From Bettongia penicillata ogilbyi (Eukaryota > Chordata > Mammalia > Diprotodontia > Potoroidae), in NCBI GenBank assembly GCA_023548195.1, contig JAJHZJ010000061.1:4112297-4176296 (forward strand): a DNA stretch of 64,000 nt, given 5' to 3'. Positions 55,330 to 64,000 of this stretch are shown here, piece after piece (the first letter of the stretch is position 1; the number at the start of each line of letters is the position of its first letter). The notes under the pieces are model-generated. The model ran no database searches. It was not told the origin of the DNA and saw nothing but the letters and a program-made list of their open reading frames with translations. Position numbers and translations under genes: made by a program.

Positions 55330-55830
55330 TAACTCAATAAATACTTATTAAATACCCTCTCTTTACCTAGGCATCAAGAGATATGCAAATTTTATATACA
55401 ACATAGTCCCTGCCTTCTTGAGACTTGTAATCTAGTAGATAGCTATTATACAAAAGAAGTAAAAATAAAAACAAACCCCTAAGGTCATGATATCTACTGA
55501 TACTGATTAGGAGGACCAAGAAATGCTTCCTGAATTAGGGGGCATTTGAGTTTTAACTTTAAATTACTAAGGAACTGGTGTAGGATGTTACTATGGAAGA
55601 CAGTCTAGGCATGGGAAATTGTATGCTTGGAGGTACACCACATGTGCATTTGGAGTATCTACAATGGAAGAGAAATAATCCAGTGGTGGGAGCATGGGGA
55701 ACTTCTGAAAGGTTTCAAGCAGAGTAGAGACAAATATTATTCTATGCATAAGGAAGATAAGTGATGGAAAAGAGAACTGACAATGCAGGGAAAGGGTAGA
55801 GGAAGATCTATTAGGAGCCTATTTATGAAT
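55330..55830 (-). mobile_element. L2-type LINE 3' region
   Basis: Antisense L2 end: 'aataaatacttattaaatac', 'agtccctgccttcttgagac', 'ttgtaatctagtagatagct', followed by 'aatgcttcctgaattagg' and the 265-bp block shared with 52682-52947. Confidence 0.6.
55533..55797 (+). repeat. Local duplication pair, copy 2
   Basis: Partner of 52682-52947, 2.85 kb away in the same orientation. Here the block follows the L2 3' end in its natural order, so it may be the source copy. Confidence 0.8.
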
Positions 55831-55975
55831 CCTGGTTCTATTTCTTACCAGTTCTCTGACATTATACAAATCATTCCCCCATTGAGGGCATCAGTTTCTT
55901 TATCTGAATAATATGGGGATTGAACTAGTTTATCTCAAAGGCCCTTTCCAACTCAGAAAACTGATTTTATGAACC
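55831..55975 (+). mobile_element. MIR-type SINE fragment
   Basis: 'gaatcctggttctatttctt', 'catcagtttctttatctga', 'ggggattgaactagtttatc', 'ccctttccaactcag'. Confidence 0.7.
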
Positions 55976-57289
55976 TGTTTAGACTTGGTTTTGGATTTTC
56001 TTTCTGGATTTATATTTGAATGAGGAAGTGTGTGACACTTTGGGAATTGACAATACTGTAATTAAACTAATGAAGTCACACTGTAAGGACTTGACTTGGG
56101 GAAGAGTGAGAAAACTGCTTAGCTTTTCCATTCAAGACCCCTCATTGAACATTTCCATTCTCCCCTCTCCTTGTTAAGAGAAGGCTGCAAGTTTCAAAGA
56201 GACATGCCTTAGCTCCTTAAGTAAAAAGCTCTTAACAAGACCTCAGGAAGATCCGTATAGTTTACAATGCCTTTAGGGAAAGTCTTTGAGTCTCCATTAA
56301 ATATTTTGGTTTCAAAGCTTTTTGGAAGTGGCTGGGCATTTTTGAAGTCATTAAGCCCAAGGAAGAAATCAGAAAGAAGTAATTTACCCAACTTTTCAAA
56401 TAATCAAAAGATGATGACTCTTGCCAAATGCTTTGGCTTCCAGAATTGGAGAATGCTAAGCTGATAATGATTATCGTTCCTTTACCTGTAAATTTGTTTA
56501 GGAAAAGTTGTAAGATGCTTTTGATCTAAAACTCTTTGTTAGTGTTCTGTTCCCTCTGCCAAAATGAAACATGCCTCCACATTAATGACCACAGAGGCAG
56601 AAGGCATTTGGCTGCCACTTCCTCCCTGTTGTAGGGGCTGTATCTATCCCAACACAAATTGCTTCTGTCAACTCCCCTCCACACACCAGCCAAGTGACTC
56701 TGGCCTTTCCCCTTAGTGACATAAAAGGCTTAGAGTGACTTTGAAAGAACAGCTCTGCTGGGCCTTTGTCATACCACTTGCCATTAGAGTTCACCCTTTG
56801 TTCTCTCTCTCTGTGGTTATGAAAGTTTTCTGTTTTCCTTACAGAAAGCTGCTTTGTACATGGGAGCAACATCCCTCACAAGCTCTGTATTACCTAAATG
56901 CTCCATTCCCATTCCACTCAGGCCTCTGAAGAGTAGTAATTGTAAAATTAATCAGTTCTCTTAGCTTTTAATTTTTTCTGAAGGTCAAATACATTTTCTG
57001 AGGGTCAAATCTCATTTTATTACAAAACATTTTCCATTCTTTTAAACAATGGATTTTACTTCCTTTTACCCCCAAATGAAAAAGAAGACAAAGTAGCTGC
57101 TATGGGAGACTTTGCCAACATAGGAGGTTGTCATCTTTGCAGAACAAAAGCAAATATAGTGAAGGACAGCCCTGAGTGTTGGCAATAAACTTCCCATGGA
57201 ACCTAAGGGTAGAGGAATTATGAAAACCAAACCAGGGAACAATGCTCTTCATTTCCTAGGAAAATATCATGATTCCACTTAATGAACAA
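55976..57289. other. No recognisable feature
   Basis: About 1.3 kb without a gene or nameable repeat. Frames at 56209-56464 and 56582-56929 show no recognisable domain. Possibly unique sequence. Confidence 0.4.
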
Positions 57290-57905
57290 GAGGGTTAATG
57301 AACCCTTCTTATGTGCAAGGCACCTAGATCAGAAACCTAGAACTTGAGGGGACCTTAGATACCATCTAGTCCAACCCCTTCATTTTACAGATGAGAAACT
57401 GAGACCCAGGGTTGTCAAGTGACTAACCCAAGGACATAATGGCAATCTCAAAGTCAAGGCAGGAACCCAGGTCCTCAGACTCCAAATGTTGTATTGATCT
57501 GATTTCCTACAATAATACACCCTGCCCAAACTTTGGTTTTAAGGAGCTTACAATTTAACAGACATAGAGATGAAGATGGGGGGGGAGTGGTGGAGAGGGT
57601 AGGAGTATCATCACCATACCAGCAAGGACAATGAAAACATAAATCAAAGGTTGAGAGCTTTGGGGAGGAAGAGATTACTTTGTGCAGCTAATGGTGGGTT
57701 ATATGGGGAGGGGGGGGTGGGCCAAGAGAATCAGAGTAAGTAAAAGACGTTAGGGGAGATGTTATACAGGGAACAGTACCTGAATCGATACTTGAAAGGA
57801 GGAAGTGACCCCTTAAAGTAGGTGGGACATTATAAGCAAGGGCACAAAGAAAGCTGAATAAAAACAGGAGTCAAGTAGCAATCCAATCTGACTAGAATAT
57901 AGAGT
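57290..57905 (-). mobile_element. L2-type LINE 3' region, split by a SINE
   Basis: Antisense L2: 'cccttcttatgtgcaaggca' before, and 'ccctgcccaaactttgg', 'aaggagcttacaatttaaca', 'gtgggacattataagcaag' after, the MIR-type SINE at 57335-57500. G-runs at 57577-57586 and 57705-57718. Confidence 0.5.
57335..57500 (-). mobile_element. MIR/MON-type SINE
   Basis: 'gggaccttagataccatcta', 'gtccaaccccttcattttac', 'agatgagaaactgagaccca', 'gtcctcagactccaaatgtt'. Confidence 0.85.
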
Positions 57906-58059
57906 ATGCCAAGGAGAAGAGAACAAGAAAGAGAGAAACTCTGAGATCAAAACCTCAGAGTTCAGCTGGTCCAACCCATAACTGAACAAGAAAGACTCCT
58001 CAACACTAGTGCCATCCAGCTGGTGATTATTTCTCATATAACCTGTCTATCACTTGTTT

Positions 58060-58195
58060 GAACTTAATTGTTTGTATCTTCTCCATTAGACTGACAGGTC
58101 TTTGAGAGCAAGGATTGTCTTTCAGGAATTAGCACAGTGCCTGGCACATCAAAAAAAAAAAAATGCTAGTTGATTGACTGACTGACCTAGACAGC
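58060..58195 (+). mobile_element. L2 LINE 3' terminus
   Basis: 'gactgacaggtctttgagag', 'caaggattgtctttcagg', 'cagtgcctggcacatc', an A-run, then 'gattgactgactgacc'. Confidence 0.8.
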
Positions 58196-58436
58196 AAATC
58201 TCATTTATGATCACCCAGCCTTTACCTGAAGATCCACCAGAGAGGAAGCACCCACTACCTCCCAAAGCAGCCTATTCCATTGGGGGATAGATTTCTTTGT
58301 TAGAAAATCATTTTCTTTTTCCTTCAAAAAAAATAACAACCACCACCACAACAAATTAAGTTTACATTAGTCTCTTCACGGTGTCTGCCCTTTACTCTGC
58401 CTTCTTCCCTCTGGGGCCAAACAGAACAAGTCTATT

Positions 58437-58544
58437 ACTTCTTCCATGTTTCAAGCCTTCATCCTTAGAGGCAGCTATCGCATCCTCACTACTTCTTCCA
58501 TGTTTCAAGCCTTCATCCTTAGAGGCAGCTGTCGCATCCTCACT
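58437..58544 (+). repeat. 54-bp tandem duplication inside L3
   Basis: Units 58437-58490 and 58491-58544 differ at one base (ctatcgc / ctgtcgc). 54 is divisible by three, so open frames on both strands run through and repeat 18 residues; no real gene is implied. Confidence 0.97.
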
Positions 58545-58591
58545 AAGCCTTGTCCTCCAGGCTGAATGCGTAAATTTCTCCAAATGATCTT

Positions 58592-58832
58592 TCGTCGTTG
58601 TTAGTGTTGTTCAGATGTTTTTCAGTCATGTCTGATTCTTTGTGACCCCATCTGGGGTTTCTTACTGGACAGGTTTGCCATTTCCTCCTCCAGCTCATTT
58701 TACAGATGAGGAAACTGAGGCAAACAGGGTTAAGTGACTTCCCCAGGGCCACACAGCTAATTGGTGTCTGAACTGATTTGAACTTATGAAGCTAAGTCCT
58801 TCCAATTCCAGGTTCTGTGCTCTCTCCACTGC
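58592..58832 (-). mobile_element. Marsupial SINE with RTE-type tail (MAR1-like)
   Basis: Antisense and complete: 'ttgttagtgttgttcagat', 'ctttgtgaccccatctgggg', 'agatgaggaaactgaggcaa', 'agggccacacagctaattgg', 'tctgtgctctctccactgc'. Confidence 0.9.
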
Positions 58833-58837
58833 TCCTT

Positions 58838-58912
58838 ATATCCTGAGAGCCTAGTACAATCCCTATACATAGACACTTAATAATTATGTGTTACTTGATC
58901 GATTGATTGCTT
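58838..58912 (+). mobile_element. L2 LINE 3' terminus
   Basis: 'tatcctgagagcctagtaca', 'tagacacttaataattatg', 'cttgatcgattgattgc'. Confidence 0.6.
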
Positions 58913-59369
58913 GCTTCCTATTCCTGAGCATTCTCTCTCAATGTGAAGACAATATTTGCTTTTTTGACTTCCGTATCACACTACTGATTAATGGAGCTCG
59001 TCTTCTTAATAGAAGACAACCAGATCACTTTCAGAAGAATTGCTATCTAGTCATACTTCCTCTTCTTTGTACTAATAAAGTGGATTCTGTGAACCAACAT
59101 GTGTAATGCTTTATATTTATTCCTATCCAACTATATCTTATATAGTCTGACAAGTCCAGCCTGTCAATCTTTTTGGATCCTATTATGCAATATGTTAGCT
59201 ATCTCTTTAAGCTTTATGTCACCTACATGTTTGATAAGCATGCTGCCTGTGCTGTTCTATGAGTTTTTAATAAAAATGCTATTCATTTATTTAAGCCATT
59301 GATAAAAATGTTAAGCAGCACAGAACACTGTTACATTAAAAAGTATTATGAAAATTGTTGGGCAGTCAT

Positions 59370-59760
59370 TGATGGAAATACTAAGTGAAATGGAAATAAA
59401 ATTAGAAAACACAAGAATTGATGCAAAGTGAAGTAAACAGAACCAGAACAATATACGTACATATAGCAGCAACAACATAAACAGGAAGAAAACCAATAAA
59501 ATTGTTGACCCGGAATGTTGTCAAATTTTAATCACCAAGCTTAGTCCAAAAGAAGAGTTATAAAGTTGTACCCCCTTTCCTTCTTTGGAGAATTAGAGGG
59601 ACTAGAGTTGTGGAATAGTACCTAAAATGTCATATTCAGTCCATGTTTGAGTTATTTTTGCTAAATTGTTTTGTCCTCTTTTTAAAAAAATATTCTTTGT
59701 TGTAAGCAACGGCTCTTTGGGACCAGAGATATGAGAGAGATGTATGGGAAATAAAGAGGG
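59370..59760 (+). mobile_element. LINE (L1-type) 3' end fragment
   Basis: 'gcaaagtgaagtaaacagaa', 'ccagaacaatatacgtacat', 'agcagcaacaacataaac', 'gttgttgtaagcaacggc'-like tail. Diverged; subfamily unknown. Confidence 0.5.
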
Positions 59761-59765
59761 CATAA

Positions 59766-60003
59766 GGGGGTGGTAGGTGGTGCAGTGGATGAGTGATGGA
59801 CCTAGAGTCAGGAAGGCCTGAGTTCAAATGTGACCCCAGGTACTCTAGTTCTGTGACCCTGGGCAAACCACTTAACCCTGTTTGTATCAGTTCCTTATCT
59901 GTAAAATGTGCTGGAGAAGGAAATGGCAAGCCACTACAACATCTCTGCCAAGAAAACCCTATAGAGGTCCCAAAGATATGTGACTGAAAAAAACAACCCA
60001 CCA
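59766..60003 (+). mobile_element. Marsupial SINE with RTE-type tail (MAR1-like)
   Basis: Complete: 'gtggtaggtggtgcagtgga', 'agagtcaggaaggcctgagt', 'tgaccctgggcaaaccactt', 'gctggagaaggaaatggcaa', 'tgccaagaaaaccctataga', ending 'actgaaaaaaacaaccca'. Confidence 0.9.
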
Positions 60004-60079
60004 AAGGGATATAAAAATATTTTGAAGAATAAAAGAAATAAAGTGTAAGATTTATAATGACGTATATTGACAAAACATC

Positions 60080-60400
60080 AAAATCATAGATTTAGGGCCA
60101 GAGGAACTTTAGAAGTCAGTCAGCCAATAAATATTACTTAAGCACCTACCATGCCAAGGACTGTGCTAAGTTATCTAGCCCAACCCTTTCATTTCATAGA
60201 GGAGGAAAACAAGGCCCAAAGAGGTTGACTTACCTAAGGTCATACAACTATTAAGTGACAAAGGCAGATTTTGAGCACAGGACCTCTGATTGCAGATGAA
60301 GAAACAGAGTAGCTAAATGGCACATCCCAAGTCAGAGGTAGTATCTGAGGCAGGATTCAAATGGAGATTTTCCGACTCTAAAGTTTTCTCCAATGTGATT
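60080..60400 (-). mobile_element. MIR/MON-type SINE with inserted L2 piece
   Basis: 'tagggccagaggaacttta' and 'tagcccaaccctttcatttc', 'gaggaggaaaacaaggccca', 'gtcatacaactattaagtga' are one antisense SINE. Between its first two blocks, about 60117-60170, an L2-like stretch (aagcacctaccatgccaagg) is inserted. A second partial SINE-like block follows at 60290-60395. Confidence 0.7.
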
Positions 60401-60999
60401 TACTGACTCTCAAAACTAAAATACCTTTGAGCAATCATCTAGAAGAATAATCATCTTCCCTTCTTGACAGAATGGGAATTGATTATTTTAGCATAACGGT
60501 GGGGGGAATGTTTCATAATCACTTAAAGTCAAAACCCTATGATCTTTTTTGGGAATCTAATTTGCGTAAGAGTTCAACACATCTTTTTCTTGGTGGCTGT
60601 ACATTCTTATAAGGGAATGAACTTAGGTGCCCACTTGTAAGATTTTACATTTATACTTATTAAACATCATATACTTAGGTCCTGACTAATGATCCAGCAT
60701 CCTTCCTATTCCACCTCCTTTTCAGCTTTCTACCTCTCCCCTATTTTCCTCCCTCTTTCTTCTTCTTCTTTTCTTTCTCAATGAAATCTTACATTTGCCA
60801 TACCATCTCTTCCCTATTTATAATTTATTCCTTTCCATTTTCTTCTTCATCTTCTCTTCTGCAATCCTTACCCAAGGCCAATCACTAGAAAGAAAAAAAA
60901 AGATAGTAAAATGGACTTCATTTTGTATGCTTCACTGGGGCAAATTTCATTCTCTGTGCATGTCAGTGTCTGCTACTTTTTCTTAAAATGAGAGCTTCA
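60401..60999. other. No gene seen; CT-rich tract
   Basis: Pyrimidine-rich at about 60720-60870; otherwise unassigned. Confidence 0.35.
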
Positions 61000-61070
61000 T
61001 CTTTGATTCTGCAGAGCCCCTGGAATGTCTCATGGCCATAGGTCTCATTGCTTAATAAATATTTCATAGT
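61000..61070 (+). mobile_element. L2 LINE 3' terminus (weak)
   Basis: 'attgcttaataaatatttca' preceded by 'cagagcccctggaatg'; diverged. Confidence 0.4.
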
Positions 61071-62279
61071 GGTGGTGATGATGAAGAATAGTTGATAGAG
61101 GAACAAGGAGAATGGAAGGAGAGAATGAAAAACAGAGGTCTGTGAGTTAAGATATAGAGCAAGGTCAGTGTGTGGTGAGTAGGGAGATTATTCTTCTTTA
61201 TACAGTTGGCAGTGCAGTCAAGATTGGAGTAATCCCTCTTGAGGTCTGTGTTTCTGGAGAGGGGGGCATTCAGGAGGGAAAAGGGACAAAGGGGAAATGA
61301 GGAAGCCAGTGATGAAGCTCTAACCCAGCCATGGCTGTTCACTTTGCTCATCATTGCCCAGGAAACAGCTAAATGCTGGCTACAGGTATGTATTATTTTA
61401 ACCACATGACTCTGTGGCAGGTCATTTGTTTCCTGAATTTCAGGCCCCATTGGGAATTTTCCTAGCACACTAGGTAAACAATGGAAAGTTATTTTATTTT
61501 TTAGAAAAAATGAATCCTTTAAATCTTATGAAAGGAAAACATGTCAGAGAATTGTAATCATTGTAGCACTATTTGTCCTGGTCCCCTGAAGCCAGGTCCG
61601 TGTTTCCATTGCAAATCTGTACTTTTAAAGGTTTATTGCTGTCATAAAATTCCCTGGGGATAGAAATTTGCCACCTACATGCTTTTTGTGTGCACCTTCT
61701 ATATGGCATAATTAATAGAGCTACTTTTGTTTTGCTGTAGTTTTTTTCATGAACAAGCAAAAGAGGGGAAAAAAAATCCACACACCCATAAAATATAAAT
61801 ATGATTAACCTAATGTAAACCAGGGCAGAGGACAATTCCTGTTTCTTCACTATGAATCATTCTTCTCCATTTTTAGGATGGCAGGGAAAAAATCCAACTA
61901 TCGTACTTACGTAGACATTTGTTAGTGAAGAATGTGTAGAAGAGAAACACAAAGGCTAAGATCTCATAGGTAACTGATAAGAATAGGAATTTTATTGAGT
62001 TTTCTATCTTGGGACCTCAAGGACATGGCTAGAAGTCTGGTTATTTGCTGAGATTAATAATAAAAGAGCTGACGTAAATTGTGATGTGGGGACTCCTGGG
62101 GAAAGCTGGAATCTTTTTCAGGGAGCTCATTAGGTCAAATTACTTTCCAAGTAATACTGAGATGTTTTAATTTCTAATACAGTAAATTTATTGATAGATA
62201 TAACCTACATAGACAAAAGTTCTTTGGGGAGTTCTCAATGTGAATTTTTATGAGATTAAAGAGATCCTGAGACCCAGAA
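61071..62279. other. No recognisable feature
   Basis: About 1.2 kb without a gene or nameable repeat. The antisense 134-codon frame at 61064-61468 and the 93-codon frame at 61569-61850 have no recognisable domains. Confidence 0.4.
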
Positions 62280-62725
62280 GTTTGGAGGAGAAAACATACA
62301 AACAAATATGTGCAAAACTGATATATGTAGGATAAACTGAAGTAATTTCAGAAAGGAGCTAAGAATAAGGAAGACTGGGAAACGTTTCTTTGAGAAGGTG
62401 GGACACTAGCTGAGACTTGAAGTAAGCCTAGGTGGCAAAGGAGAGAGAATTCCAGGCTCGGGGACAATCCAAAAAAATGCTCAGAGTTGGGAGATGGAGT
62501 TCCATATTTGAGGAACATCAAAAAAGTCAGTGTTGATGAGTCCTGGAGTAGGTAAAAGTTAGGTGTAAGAACACCAGAAAAGTAGTAAAGGGCCAAGTTA
62601 TGAAGGGCATTGAAAGGCAGATAGAAAATTTTATACTTGATCCTGGTGGTAATAGGGAGCCACTAGAATTTGTTGAATAGGGGAGTGACATGATCAGACC
62701 TGCAATTGTTGAAGCAGCTTTTCTT
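62280..62725 (-). mobile_element. L2-type LINE 3' region
   Basis: Antisense: 'agctgagacttgaagtaagc', 'gagagaattccaggctcggg', 'gggagatggagttccatatt', 'ggtaatagggagccactaga', 'ggggagtgacatgatcagac'. Same family as 52276-52665 and better preserved. Confidence 0.75.
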
Positions 62726-64000
62726 ACAGAGCAATCCAAGGTATCACATGCTCTCACAGAACAGAACCCCTTCCTTGGTTTGTTTTATTTTATTTGTAAT
62801 TTGTCCAGTTTTCCAGATGAGGGGAAGGAGTCATAAAAAACATATTAATTAATTGACAGATTAATTAATTAACTATATATCAGATCAGTGAAGATTAGAA
62901 AGTAGAACTCACATCTTTCTAAATGTGATTTACAGAAGTCGATTATGGAACACAAGTGTTTCGGCATTTCCTCTCTTCCTTTCCTTATTCATTTTTACCC
63001 TTTAATAAAGAGGCAGAACAACAAAAAACCTGGTATAGACACTGCATTTAATGTATATGTGTCTCATATGTATTCAGTGATAGTTTGCCATTAGCAAAGA
63101 TATATCACCACCTTTAAGTTTATGTGTTTCTTTTTTATCAAAAAAAATTAAGGTATAGATACACTGGAAAGCAAAAGTTCTGAATATATATGGAATTCAT
63201 GGTCATGAGTAACTTAATCATTTTATTCATAAGGCCAGTACATCATTAATAAAATGATGTTCATTTGGTTGTCTCTCTTAGACCCAAAGTCCCCTAATGG
63301 CAGTGTCCTCATAGTTTATACGCCCTTCAAAGAGTAGGTTCCTGAGGAGTGTCAACCAACTCTGATTGGTTAACATAATTGGAGGTGGGTTATATTAAGA
63401 TGACATGGATCACCCAAATCTTGGTCAAAGAGACATCAATTTTCATATCACCAAATTTGACAAAAGGGAGGATCCATATTTCACAGATCTGTTTGAGCAA
63501 ATACAATGAGAGGGAATATACCCATTAGCCCAAACTTAGAGGTTCTTTTACTGTCTTTTTAGGTCTTGGCCTGGGTAAATCTTTAAGAGAGATTTCCCAC
63601 ACTGATTGCTCTCTGTGTAAGGAAGTAGAAAAGGGGAAAAGCCTTGGTTCTGATTAAATAATTAGTTATTAAATATAAACATAGCCATGGCTATTGAAAA
63701 CACCTATTACATACAAAATTGAGGGAGAAGGGAGCAAAAAAAGCAAGGCCTATTGCTTCAGTTTGGACATACAATTCAAGAGATATCTTCTGGAAAGCTA
63801 GAACTATAGCAAATATTGACTTTGGCAGTCTTACATGATAAACTCAGTTCTCAGTTCTAATCAAAGTTTGCTTTGATCCTTGGTTACTTGGCTCATGTTC
63901 AAATCATGACACTTTATATGTTCCTTCCTGAGGGAAGAGATTCTGCCTTTCAAATCAAATTGATGAAGTTCTCTGTTCCCAATGTATATTTAATAGAAGT
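62726..64000. other. No recognisable feature
   Basis: About 1.3 kb to the window end without a gene or repeat I can name; AT-rich. Confidence 0.4.

Larger units (their letters stand above)
58197..59335 (-). mobile_element. L3/CR1 LINE 3' region, split by a SINE and an L2 end
   Basis: Antisense. Right end of the first part: 'gaagatccaccagagaggaa', 'ctctggggccaaacagaaca', 'ttgtcctccaggctgaatg' (to about 58590). Second part from about 58960: 'ttatatttattcctatccaa', 'atctttttggatcctattat', 'tgttagctatctctttaagc', 'gataaaaatgttaagcagca'. The blocks follow the L3 order across the SINE at 58592-58832. Confidence 0.75.

Noticed and set aside
61064..61468. 134-codon antisense open frame
   Set aside because: No recognisable domain, no splice context that I could support, and low-complexity Ser-rich end; likely chance.

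Overview
This 64 kb window looks like marsupial nuclear DNA, most likely intergenic or deep intronic. The signs are the repeats: L1 and half-L1 (HAL1) copies, tRNA-derived SINEs whose tails resemble those of marsupial MAR1-type SINEs, MIR/THER-type SINEs, 3' ends of L2 and L3/CR1 LINEs, small hAT-like DNA repeats, a few LTRs, and many (TA)n, (CA)n, (GATA)n and (CCTT)n microsatellites. I could not fix the species. No host protein-coding exon, tRNA, rRNA or CRISPR array could be supported. All family names are from memory of the families, without a library search.

Layout. 1-4413: an L1 on the minus strand, cut by the left window edge (5'UTR, ORF1, spacer, ORF2 endonuclease and start of RT). 5581-9222: a two-unit HAL1 insertion flanked by one 16-bp direct repeat. 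9223-10583: L1 ORF2 remnant on the minus strand. 13872-20388: a full-length HAL1 (plus strand, 14-bp target duplication) holding a second full-length HAL1 on the opposite strand (14667-17467) and a ~770-bp AT-only stretch. 20448-24700: LTR candidates, L3, an hAT-like repeat and microsatellites. 24832-27545: LINE 3' ends and an old non-LTR RT fragment. 28445-35150: mostly unrecognised sequence with SINEs, L2, one LTR and a recent 141-bp local duplication. 35651-38636: three consecutive L1 3' ends, then L3 (38640-39270) and a third full-length HAL1 (39274-42047). 42200-64000: mostly L2, L3, MIR and MAR1-type debris, with a solo LTR inside a SINE (53927-54413) and several local duplications; long stretches show nothing recognisable.

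How it works together: nothing here forms a pathway. The one coherent theme is L1-driven retrotransposition. HAL1 elements encode only ORF1p (RNA-binding chaperone) and must borrow ORF2p from L1. Two HAL1 copies (14667-17467 and 39284-42037) keep an ORF1 of about 365 codons in a single frame, broken only by one and two C-to-T stop codons. The most informative observations are the dimeric HAL1, the nested HAL1 pair with clean target duplications, and sequence similarity between the L1 inter-ORF spacer and the HAL1 3'UTR.
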